Part shown: positions 12,176 through 25,000 of the stretch, piece after piece
Numbering within the stretch: position 1 is the stretch's first letter
Layout: every line of letters begins with the position of its first letter
Assembly (NCBI GenBank): GCA_951213105.1
Contig: OX578152.1
Span: 99,715,068-99,779,067, forward strand
Direction of reading: 5' to 3'
DNA length: 64,000 nucleotides
From: Amaurobius ferox
Taxonomy: Eukaryota > Arthropoda > Arachnida > Araneae > Amaurobiidae
Notes under the pieces: generated by a model
Told to the model about the DNA's origin: nothing
Database searches by the model: none
The model's input: only the letters and a program-made list of their open reading frames with translations
Translations under genes and position numbers: made by a program

Positions 12176-12813
12176 ATGTTTATAAAATATAACTTAAATT
12201 TAAAATTATGAAATTTTTTCTATATTAAATATTTTTTTAATTATTGCATTTAGCAAGTATAACGTGAAATTGTATTGATTCATTTATATTGTGCTGAAGT
12301 CATTGGCTAGTAATTAATTAAAAATGGCTAGTAAAAATATGGATTTTACTAGCCAGTAGCTACTAAACTCTAAAAAATAATTTTGGCTATAGTTTTACTG
12401 TATATGGTGTTTATTGAGCTGTAACACTGCAATATTGGAATTCAGAAGTATAAATTATAATGACAAGATTTGAAATGGATGAATAAAGATGAATAACTTA
12501 ATTAATACTTCTTTAAAGAAAGCAGACATATGTAAATTTGAGTAATTTCATGCAGGTCATGCCAGCCACGTAATTTGTATATGTCTGCTATCTTTAAGGA
12601 AGTACTAATTGTATTATTCTCACAAGTAGCAGTTTTGTTTTTTGTGATAGATGAATAATTTTCACAGAATATTTATCTTAGAAGTGAAAAAAAAAAAAAG
12701 TTTGCTACCTACCAGTAACAACTAACAAATCTTTACAGCTCCTAATTTGCAAGGTAATTATGAATATCTGACATTTCTAAAACTATGAATGCTGTAATAC
12801 ACACATATGCATT
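12176..12813. other. Intergenic sequence between the convergent host genes
   Basis: AT-rich. A phrase near 12,515 (cttctttaaagaaagcagacatat) recurs inverted near 12,575, giving a small stem of about 30 bp arms. No gene seen. Confidence 0.4.
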
Positions 12814-12819
12814 TTTATT
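12814..12819 (-). terminator. AATAAA polyadenylation signal for the WD40 gene
   Basis: On the - strand an AATAAA lies about 50 bp after the stop codon of the terminal WD40 exon. Confidence 0.5.
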
Positions 12820-12869
12820 TATACATGAGCTAGCTGGTAGGCAACTTTGAATTCAGTCTTGCATAAATA

Positions 12870-13007
12870 TTAAGCTTCAATTTCAGCTACATAAACAGAC
12901 GAATCTGAACAGAAGCATATATTTCGAGTGTATACGTCAGGGTCCTTCTTCGGGAGCTCTTTTGCGAAGTATACTGCTCCTGGTAGATTTTGGAAGAGGG
13001 CTGAACT
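12870..13007 (-). CDS. WD40 gene, terminal exon
   Basis: Starts SSALFQNLPGAVYFAKELP after TTAACAG and ends DSSVYVAEIEA with TAA at 12,870-12,872. The last strands close the propeller. A polyadenylation signal follows at 12,814-12,819. Confidence 0.75.
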   Translation of the reverse strand, partial: SSALFQNLPGAVYFAKELPKKDPDVYTRNICFCSDSSVYVAEIEA

Positions 13008-16000
13008 CTGTTAAGAAAGAAGAGTAAGTTTAAAGAAAATTTTCATAAACTTCGTAGTATATTGTTTCGGTAGTACAAAATTTTTATAGTTATACTTATT
13101 TTTAGCAAATGCAGTCAAATCATTTCAACTTACAGCATTTTCAGGTTAAGTTCCTGTTCGTATTGTTATAATATAATTGTATAATCTCATTTGAGGAAAG
13201 CAGTGAAGTTACTAGAATCATAATACTAGATATCTGCAGTAGCAACAAGAATACTTGCTATGTACTACAATTTTATGCACCCTGCCTTTTCATCTAGGAA
13301 TAACATCTAGTACAAGGGTCTGCAACCTATTGCTATCTGCGAGCACCAACATGCATCAATTTTTTCCCCTAGAGCACCCAATAAATTCTTCTAGCATAAG
13401 TTCTAGCGAATTCGTATGACAAATAAATTAATAAAAATATAATTAAAAATAAAATAAAAAAAATCAAGCAATTGAATAAACTATGTAAATCATGTTTCTT
13501 ACATTTCCTATTGTTTATTTCCATTTATATTGACACTTTCTACTGACTTCAAGCAAAATAAAAATTATTATTAACTTTAAACTTTTCAAAATGCATTTTA
13601 TATTTAATAAGTAAAATGTGTGTTCTAACGTAAATTTATATATAGGGTATTAAATTGTCTAATAAATTATGAGTGTAAATGAAAAATGCATTACTTAAGT
13701 AAAGCTCTTTAAAGAGCATCAAGTTGGAGTTCACTTGCATCACAGTGCTCACGAGCAACAGGCTAGGGCATCTGATGTAGTGTATAATGGTTTAAAAAGA
13801 AAAGCTTCATTGGCACACATTATTCATAAAGTCTTAACTAGTACACTCTTGGAACGGGAATCAATTATTGGTAACTTTATGCACAAAGTTCAAAATATGA
13901 CTTAAAACCTTGCGATTTATTATATAAGTGAAATTTCTTTTGCTATATAATTGGGTAGTGCAAAAAAAGATAAAGTGCTCAATGCCATTACTTCATACTT
14001 GAACAATTTCATAGCTCTTCTGCAATGAGTAGACAATATTATTACTGAAGTGTACAAAACTTTGATATTTTCCTTGTAGTCGCTTCTTTCAGTTTTCCTA
14101 TGCTAACTTATGGAAAACAGTCCTAAACTTTTGGTCCTTTCAGTTTTGGAGATTTCCCCCCTACTGCTTTTTGATAAGCATAAATGCTGAGAAAAGGAAG
14201 GTTTATGTTTCCGTAAAAATTTGATAAAAGAATTCAAATATTTATTGAAGCACATTCATTCATTTTATAAAAATATCTATATTTATTTTATTGATGTTTT
14301 AAAAAGGCACAAACTTTTCTTTTTTCAACATCTGTGCTTGGCAAAATAGCATGGGAAAATCTTAAAAACTTAGAATTAGAGGTTTAGGACTATTTTCCAT
14401 GGGTTAACTGAAGAATTGAAACAAGCTGCTGGATTGAGAATATCCTCTTAAGTAAATCAACCGACTGAATATTTTGGTTTTCCTATGTTAACCTATGGGA
14501 AAAAAAGTCTTTTACCTCATTTAATTTTAGGCATTTTTCATAGTTGTATTTTTGTTAAGCATGGATACTGAGAAAAGAAAGATTTGATTTTGTACTTCGT
14601 AAAATTCCATAAAATAATTAAAAGTATTTCTAATACTTCTAAAACATTTAACAATAAAATATTTTTAAAGAAATATTAGAAATATTTCTAATGATATCGA
14701 ATTTTTAAAAAAGTACAAACTTTCTGCTTTTTCAATCTATGCCTGGCAAACAACAGTGAGAAAAAATGCCTAAAAGTATATAAGCTAGACATTTGGAACT
14801 TTTTTTCCATAGATTAATATGTTAAGTATTGGATTCTAACATTTTCTGGTGGCAGTTTCAAAATTTGTAATTCCAACTTTCGATGGTTCAGGTATAAGTT
14901 CACACCATTCTGTATTCTTTAAAGTAGGAAAAATGAAAAACCATAAAAGAATTTTAAAAATGGTGTCGAGATCACATCATCAAGTGAGCTCTTTTTTGCA
15001 GATTAATTCTGTTTTATAGTCATTATTAAAATTGTCATTTAATTTGAAATCAACAGATTTGCTACTCACTTTAAATGTATTAACATCAATGACTCTTAGC
15101 ATGTTCTTGTGACTTCCACCAGACAGCAGAACAGATTCACCTCTGACTTGCCGGCAGAAGTATAACTGTAAACATTTTTGGTTAATTTTCATTCCTCCAA
15201 CAGCAAAATTTTTACATTAAGGAAACATTGCTTTATATTTAGTGATAGTTGATTAATGATAATTATCTATTTTTTTATGGTATTATGGTATTTTCTCATT
15301 AATATATAGTGCATATACTATAGGATCATATTTAATGTAAGTGCTGGTGGAATGTACTTCATTTTGACTGAAGCTGGTGCTTATAAAAATAGTATTCTTC
15401 ACTTCTTTAATTAAAAACAGTCATATGATAAATATATGCAGGACTTTTTCTTTTTAGTTGTAGCAGTATTAAAGAAATATGTTAGATTCAAATTTGTGGG
15501 CGTATTCGGTTTACAAGTAGGAAAAAAAAAGAAGGCAGAGATAGTTACTATCTTATTTAATTTTTACTTGATTTATACTTTCATTTTATTGCAGTGACTT
15601 ACTTAATAAAATGCAGCATTGCTGCTTCTAACTTCTGTACCCGTTGCAATATGATTAATGCTATCATTTCATATTTATTTCCCCTCTGGGCTGATTTTTC
15701 TGAAATTTTATTTATTGCTTTAATCAGATAAAAATTGTTAATATTTTCTTTCCTGAAATTTTAAAATGCTGATTTCTTTGCTTCAAAGTGCTACAAAAAT
15801 ATTTTATTTTTGTAAAGTAACATGCAAATTTTCTTGCTACATATTTAAAAATTTCCTGCTCCAAATTCCAAGTTTTATTGCATCAAATTCTTAAAAAATG
15901 GGATTTTTGCTGCTCCAAAAGTCTGTATAACTGTGACATCACTGTGTTATACATATTTTAACATTATATTTATGGAAGAAGGAAACAACAAATTATCAAG

Positions 16001-19000
16001 AAGGTAGGAATTAAAATTCCTACTTCTTTATACCAGAATTCCTGTTTATGTTCCTCTTGTTGGGGGAAAAGTTGTGTACAATCCCCACATACAAGTAAAT
16101 TTTCGTGTACCAGCTATAGTTTGATATTAGAGTTGTTTATCGGTACGTGTATGCAGCCTACATTAACCTGTATGAGTACTATCTCTTAACAGCTGAATAT
16201 AATTTTGGGGTTATTATTGGCCTCTTTGTTAGATCGTAAAGGAATGTGCTTAACTTGCATGCAAATAATTATGTAGAACCTTTTTACTTGTGCATGTACC
16301 TCTTTATGACTGGAAAGGGGATTTATGCTTCCAAAACACGTTAGTTTTCTACCATTATGAGTGTTGAATTAAGGAAGTCTGTCAAAGACATTAGCCTCCA
16401 AATTTGTTTCAATTTATATTTGAAGTATATGTTCTGCTTTTGTATGTGTTTTATAATATGCAAGGAATTACTTTGAAAAATATCAGTCAAATGTTATTTT
16501 AGATTTTATGTTCTATTAAATTAAAAACCTTTGTAATTAATATTTTTAATTGAGATTTTATTAAACATTCACTTTCAGGGATGAAAATGATGTTTATTTC
16601 ATTGGAACTCTCTGAGGCAGTTACCAAATTCCTTGTCAATGGAATGTTATCATACATAGGTCAAATTAAGCATGTCTTAAAGGAGGGAAGTCTAAATTAA
16701 GCATATCTTGAAGTTTTAGGAAACATTAAAATTATGTCAAAAATCAAGATATTAATTAATTTTTTATTTAAAGTTACTGCTGAATGATTAATTATTCTTT
16801 TGATGTTCCTGTCCCTATTCAAAAGTGTTCATCAGCTTTTGATATGAATTTCTTTGAAACTGTTTGTATTTATAAAAATTCCGACAATCTGGTTAATAAT
16901 TTGTCTATTACACCTTATTTCTATGAGTTATGGCATGACCATGTTCAATTTGATTTTATCGTATTTTTTTCTGTACCTCATTTCGTATCCATTTTTTCTA
17001 TATTTCAATACCATTTCTCAGTTACTTCCATTTTATCACACTAGTGGTATTATCAAGACCATAGTTTAACATTTTCTCTAGTAGTGGTTAAAAACTCTCA
17101 TTTAGCATTAAATTCTGACTCATCACACTAAAGAAGGAACCTTGGCACTTCTGAAACAATTTTTCGCAGCAATTTAAGTTGTGATTTCTTTAACAATGAA
17201 ACATTTTTATATGTTGTTTCTTGTGGACATTTATGAATTTTGGTTTAGGAATAATTTAATCACCTCTACTGACTGAGCTATCAGGACTAAAGCATCAATC
17301 AATCAATCAACCAATCACCGTGAGCAAGGGGCTATCCCATTAGGTTTACAACCTGACTATGTCTCTTGACGGAATTTGAAATTCGACTTATAATCAATAT
17401 AATATAACCTATCTTTTAAAAATATATATCCTATAATAAAATATATCTTTTAAAAATATAAACCTATCTTTTAAATGTATACAATACTGTAAGACCTATC
17501 TTTTAAAAATATATAACCTATCTTTTAAAAATATATAACCTATCTTTTAAAAATATACGATTCTGTAAGTAAGTTGTCAATTATAGCAGTTAACTGTCTT
17601 ACATATGCCCACAGTACAATATACAATAACAAAGCATACATCTACTCTGTTTGGATCTATAAAACGTATATATATATTAAATATTTTTAAATGGCACATG
17701 TCTATACAAATTAATTTCTTACTTTACAACTCTTTAGAAATATCAATATAATTGTCATTTTATTGGTATGATGCTTTAAAATAAAAACACTTACAGAGCA
17801 TGGCCAGTCATCTGGTTTGATATTTTCAATGAGTCTTCCACTTCCATAATCCCACATCTGAAATTATATGAATTAGCATCAATTTATATTTTTATCACTA
17901 AGTAATTTTTGCAGAATTTTAATGCTCTGATATGTAATCAACATTTAATATTAATCTATGCTTATCATTTTATACTTATCATCTTATCAGATCATAAATA
18001 TTATATCATTCATTGTGTTAATTTTCATAACTTTTTCTATCATCATCTTCACTTCCTCATATTTGGAGACATTCCAAAGGCCAAGCAACTCAAATGACTA
18101 CATGGGACCTCATGCTTGCAGAAGTGCCTTAAAATGTTGTCATTTTTTAAATATGCCTGTATTTAATTTTTTTTTAGACTTATTAATGCATCTTAGCTAA
18201 TCTATTTTCTTGTATTTTATACAATTTTGTATTTTACCTTTAATTATTCATTTAGATTTCATTTATCTTTACATAAACAATGGCTTGGCTACAACTTTTT
18301 TGTGGAATTAAAATCGAGCATATTGGGATCATAATACTGTAAATCTCATGGTAAACTGTGGTTATGGCTTGGTGAAATTAATATAAGATATGTATCATTT
18401 TATATTATTTTAGGTCTCGGTATTTTGGGATTTTAGAGGACCATAGAGCTTAATAGGCATTGCCTTTCAATCCTTTGTCTAATCAGTATTTCTTCTTCTC
18501 CCTACCTAAGTTATAGACCTTGTAGTGTATAATGGACAATCGATTAGAAAAACCATGGCTATAACCAGGGTTAGATTATTCATTGGGCCCTGGTAGTCCC
18601 AGGAGTGAAAATTTCCTTTTCATTTTCAGCACATAGTTTGTAAATCTGTTGATATAGATTTCTAAAATTTTTATATTATAAACAAAGGGGCGCCGAAACA
18701 TTGGCTCATGGTCTCCAAAATTATAAATCCAGCAGTGACTGTAATTGAGTACTGATTATGTGAATTTTCATCTTGCAGTGAATTGATTAATTTCTCCATG
18801 TGAAAACCAACCATTTAAAAATAAGCCAACAGGAGTCATTAGTTTTAAATTGGGGATTTTTATTATTTGGGAGTTAGTGAGCATCAACGAGCAGAGGGCA
18901 AAGCCTCTTAGTTTAAAACAAAAAAGTTCGAAATTCTTAAAATAGAAATTCACTAGGATAATAAAGATGAATTTAGTAACTTAGGTAGGTCACTTTATGT

Positions 19001-22000
19001 TGTCTATTATAGATTGAAATTCAATATTGTTAAAGACACATTTAGGAATTTTGAGGATTTTTTGGAAAAATATGAGAATTCCTTTATTTTTTAATCCTTT
19101 CGCGACGAACGGCACGCCCAGGTGCCAGATGCGAACATGCATTCAAGGACGAACGGCACTCACTCAGACCAGAGGAAATTTTACCGCAAGCGTATAGTGG
19201 CACGTATAAGTGCCACTACGCAGAACATTTTAATTTGTGAACTAGATGGCGTTACTTGTCCATGGAACTAACTTCAATGCATTTTGCAGAGGCATGACCT
19301 TGGCAGAAGAGGATCGAATGAATTATTTCTCCATTTGGAGCGGTGAAAATCATTTTGTAACATAAACCAACAGAGCAATTCTCGTAGCATCAACAATTTT
19401 ATAATTGAGTTTCGGTTTTTATTTTTATTTCAGCGTTATGATTTCGTTGGTGAATCATAGGAATATAAGAGAGTATTTTTTTTTGTTTGGGTTTTAGAGG
19501 CAGTGAAATTATTCGTTTATTTCGGATAAAAGAATGGGAGCAACTAACGAGCATTTTGTATTCAGATTTGTATGAAAATTATACATCAAATAGAACATAA
19601 ATATTTCTTTTATTCCTGTAAAAAGTAGATTTCTGTGTTGAATAGGTGATTTTTAGTGAATTTTTTTCGAGAATTAGGCTTAGCGCAAAAAATGCGCCGT
19701 CCTTTTCGACCAGTTCGGAAGCGAAGCGCATCGTCTTTTGGGCCGCGACAGCTCCGGAATGCCGCCGTCCCGAAAGGGTTAAACAGATTTTTGCAATTTT
19801 TGGAAAGATGCTCGTCTGTTTAAATGTGTATATTAGAAGTGTGAACATAATAACTCAAGACCTAATACATGTAATGCCAAGGACTTATAAAATGGATACA
19901 TTATATAAAAAGCTAGAACAAGATAGAATCTAGAAGTAAAAAGTACTTTGCAGAAAGGATAACATGTTTTAGCACAAATAAGATAATAATGCAGCATATA
20001 GCTGTTTTGAGGATACTCTGGATCCTCTTTGTCAGTGCAAAAGAACCAACATACCTGATGTCAAAATGACAAAGATGAAGTTTTCCGAGATAAAATGTTT
20101 AGTAATTCTGATGATTCGAACTCAAGTTATTCAAATTAAATTTTATAATTTCCAGATTTCCAGAACAATGGTAGTTGTAATCTTTGTGGAAACATGATTG
20201 TTTGAATTACACTATGGCTTATATATATATAAAATATTGAAATAGTTTATTGATATATATTAGCCTATGTCAATCAGTTTAATGGCATAAGAGATGGTTT
20301 CGCAACTTGAAAAAAAAAGATTATTTTAAAAAATTTTTATTAAATATTTCAGAACACTTGCGAGCAGAAACTTATGAAAAGATACATTATTTTTCCTTTC
20401 CATATTGATTGTGACATAAATAGATGTAAAAAATATCAGCTGGATAGCTTGTTATTATTACCCTGTTTAGATTTTTTCCCTTCTCCCGACTCTACAAGTG
20501 TTATGGGATTTAACCAGCGGAAACTCTATTTGAATTTCGAAAGAAGGAGCTCAGTTCATATTTTCTTATATGTAGGAGCTCAGTTCGTATTTGCCTTATA
20601 TGTAGGAGCTCTACTTCCATTAGTTGTTCCACTTCCATTATGATTTGTATGCTGTTCCTTGTAAGAGCGAGTTGCTCCCCAGTATTATGTTTTATAGTCT
20701 GACTGACTATGTTTTGTAGTCTGTCTGACTATGTTTTGTAATCTGACTGACTACTCTTTTGTTGAATAAAGTTGTTAGGGCCCCAGTCAGAGGAGGACTT
20801 TCAACAGGCCACAGTGTGACTCTGCGGCAGGCTCAGTTTCTTTCGGGTTCGGTTTGATTTTGTGCTCGGTCATGGGCCTTGCGGGGTGGCTTCGACCATT
20901 GATCGTCCGACTGGAGGCATGAGCCGGGTGTCCCTGGTGCACTATCGCAACTACTGTGACTGCCCTCTTTATACCTTTGGGTGGGATGGAATCTTTTTAT
21001 TGTTACCCTGTTTACATACAACATAACAGTACCTGCAATGGATTTTTTTTTGTCCAAGATGCTGTGATGATTTTTCCATCTCCAAAGTATTCAATACCAT
21101 CCCCACAAATATGAGGACCACGGATTTTCCTGAAAAGATAGTGTCGGAATTATTTCTATTCTATATATCAGTTTGATTCAATTTGCTAAGGAGACTTAAT
21201 GGAACTAGTGGTAAAATAATCTGATCTAGGCTGTGCATGACTTTTCCCAGAGACTCAAAATAGAATTTTTTTGAACTTTCATTATACACATTAATGTGAG
21301 TGTTATCACACAAATAACATATAATGTGGATGCTTAAATTAAATTGAAATTCAAGTTTTTTAGAAAATTCTTTTCCATTTGACAACTTAGTGCATTTTAA
21401 AAGTCACCAGATCATATAATTAAAATATTTTTACAATATTTCAAAAATGATTTGTTCAATAGTTCAAGAGTAATGGGGGTTGGTTTTACTTGTTTCATCA
21501 TAAAAAATCTCTCTATATATATGTAATTGAAAGAATGTTTGTTTGTTCCGTATATAATTCCTAAGTTTTTGGCAGATTTCTTTTCAAATTTGATAAGGAT
21601 ATTCTTTACGTCACCACAGGTAATCCTATCGATGTTTCTAGGAGCAGGATTTGTTGAAACATTAATTAAAAATGCAAAATTAAACCTTACATAGAAATAG
21701 CATTATGCAGTCGATTACTTCCCCAAAATTTTATTTGACGTAAATTATATCATGTTACTTAGCAACGGAATTTAATCATCAAATTTGTTTAGCAGACAAT
21801 TTTTGTTCAATTTATATGATTTAAATAATAAAGAAATTAAAAAAAGAATACACTTTATAAATGAATGGTATTATATTTTTTGGGAACATTTTTGAAAGGA
21901 TGTTCATATGTGTGTGTGTGTGTATATGTATGTCTGCGAGTTGTGGATAAATTTCCTACCTTTATGAAATTTCTATGTAGACACATTATGTCAAAAAGAA

Positions 22001-25000
22001 GAACTGGAGAGAATTTGATTGATTTTTACGATTAGAACTTGAATGATTCAGATTTTAAGATTTTCATAACATTATTTCCTGTGGAAAGCAATAAGTCCTT
22101 TAACAATGGTTGTAATATTAATAGTATATGGAAGATTGATAATTTGAATTACGCTATGGATATTAATGGTATCAAAATAAATTTTAAACAAGAAGCCAAA
22201 TTTATCTTTCAGAGTCACTAAGCTGCCGTCAACTTAAAAAATGGAAATGTTAAAGAATTTTTACAAAATATTAAAACAAAAAGCAAACTTGTAAGTATCA
22301 GCTATAACATGCTGACAAAGCATAATAAATGCAAAACTGGTCCATGGTTGCTGTTATAGGCAATGCGAGTGTGATCTTAACTTTTGCCAATATCAGAAAT
22401 TTCATTTAAACTGTTTTTGAAATTAATCTACAAATGAAATTCTTTGTTTTATACTTTATTTTTTAGTATTTTTTAAAATTTATATTTTAAGTATTTTTTA
22501 AACTAGTTTGATCAAATGTTATTTGATTTTAGTTGATGAAGTTAGCTCATATAGTTTCCGAACTGGTTGCTTTCTTTATTATATTCTCTTGTTTAATTTA
22601 CTGGTGTTTTTGAAGTAGTTTGTTCAAATGCTATTTGAATATAGTTGATGAAGGTAGCTCATATAGCTTCTGAAACCATTTGTTTTCTTTCACTTTTTGT
22701 TTATTCTTAATTCTTTACTTTTTTATTCATTGTTTTCTTTTTAAATATTATTTGGTGGAATTGTATTTGACTTTAGTTGATAATAGCAAGTAGCATTCAA
22801 ACTGGATTCCTCGTCTAAATAGTAAATGTTTGTTATTTTTTTAAAATTTTATTGTCTTTTATTCACTGATATTTTTAAAGTATTTTGAACAATTGATTTT
22901 TGAAGCTTTTTGATGAAGTGGGCCCATTTAACTTCCAAAATCGGTTGTTTCCCTTTTTTATTATAGGGCGTAAGTTTGTAGTTTTATTAACCAAGAAAGT
23001 GTTTTGAATCTTTCTATTATCCTTTTCCCTTAATCTTAAGTTTCCCTTTTGAATGTTCCTCTTAAATATTTCTTGCACATTATCAGTGGGCAACTATTTC
23101 GTTCTTAAGCCACGTGGTATAACTATTTTTTCTTCGTCTCTATCCTGATGAAGCCTTTTTTATGACTTTGAAACCAGTTGATATTTTATCATCAACTTTT
23201 TATGCTGTTGTTAACAAGTATTTAAACATGTTGAGTTACCTTCTTGAAAACGACTCCCGAACATCCCAGAACTGTAAAAAGAAAAAAAAAAAAAATTAGA
23301 TCATGATAGAAAAGTCACAAATCACTTCTCAGTCATTAGTGACCAAGAGGCACTGTTGAGGGGAAATCGTTTTCCCTTCCACCCTAGCATTTATAAGCTA
23401 TATTTCTTATATAATTTTCCATGCTGAATCATTTCCACCATTAGAACAATAAGCCATTAACTTTGCCTAGTAAGAAATGATTTTGCTCCCTCCCACCCGC
23501 TTAGAAATTTTTGAAATGATGGTCTTGATGTACCTAGAGGGCCATATGGTACATCATGGGTGGCGTGCCCAACATGTTCTTAAAATCTATTCGACCCATT
23601 TTCATGACTATTTTTAATTGATTATTGGTGTCTTGACTTGCAGATTTGCCCAGTAATTTGATAAATGGAGAACATATTCAAATTTGCAGCATACCCATTC
23701 AGTGCCACTGATAGAATTTTCAGCCCCCCATGCAGCAAATGTGCAGACCTCCCCCCCTATTTTACGTTATTGACTTTCATTTAATAAACTGCTTATGTGG
23801 ACCTTGTCCCCAAAACCTCCAGAGGTTGCCCTCCATAGTTGGTGGCCTTCTGACCATTTATTGAATCCATCTGACCCAGAAGTTACTGGTAGGGTCATTT
23901 ATTCAATCTACCATTCTTATAATTTACTAGATTGGATTTCATTTTTAAACAAAAGAAACTTTTCTGATAATAAGTCTAGATTTACCACAACCTGTGTTTA
24001 ATGACACTGTCACATGTGTGGTCATTTGAAAATTTAAAACTTGAAATAGTGCATAAGGGACATAATTAATTTCTCACTTCCAATTACAACATTTTTGCTA
24101 CGGATTCAGCTAGTTAGTAAATGGCCCCTTTCTTGATTACCTATACTTTTTCAAAATTAAATCCTCATCTAACTGTACAATAAATTCAGTGACATTGACC
24201 ATTACATTTTTGATTGTCCTTTTTCTGAAAATTTTCATCTTTGTAAACCTCCCCCCCCTTCTCTAATAAGCCAATTTGGTTCTCCAAAGTTCATTCAAAT
24301 CCCTCTTCAATAGATAAAATTAAAAACTGTATTCTTGTTGCCATGGAAATTTCTAATAAAGTGAGCTAAGCTAAGATTCTGTTCTCAATTAATTTTGATC
24401 AATGAATCCCTTTATTTCATTCTTATTAACTTATATGGACTTATTGTGTTCCTTTCATATTTTCTGTTTTCATGTAGATAATGAAATAAAAAAGCTATGT
24501 TAACTGTTTTTATTTTCTCCGTTCTTTCTTTTTCTTTTAACCATATTTATTTGTATATTTTCTAAAATTTCTTTTCTAAATTTTGTTCTAAATTTCTTAA
24601 ATTTTCTATTTTTGTTCTCCATGTACCTAAATTTCTTTCCTTTTCCATATATCTTCTTTTTTTTTTACATATTTTTTAAATTTTATTTTTAAAATTTTAT
24701 TATTTTCTTTGATTTTAATCTATTTTTCATTATGTTACTTCGCTCTAAATTTTATTTTTCAACGATCTTTTTACCTACATTCGCAATAACCCTTTTCCCA
24801 TTTTTGAAAAATGGACGTACTTGCCAAGTTAAAATATAATGAAAAACTGTATGTTTAACCATACTATTTTTCTTCAGTTGTTATCTTTTCAGACCTAAAT
24901 AAATGTTCGTTGGCCAGGACTGGTAGACCTTTGGTGCCTCCTGAGTGCAGGAGGTATCCTTTCCCGGCGGTGCAGCTAGCTGCTCTAAACCCAAGGTATC

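Noticed and set aside
16784..17069. Hydrophobic open frames of 71-86 codons
   Set aside because: Two overlapping frames are open at once and driven by T-rich composition; no splice support.
24910..25000. GC-rich patch as a tRNA-like SINE head
   Set aside because: No convincing B box or tail and no target duplication.
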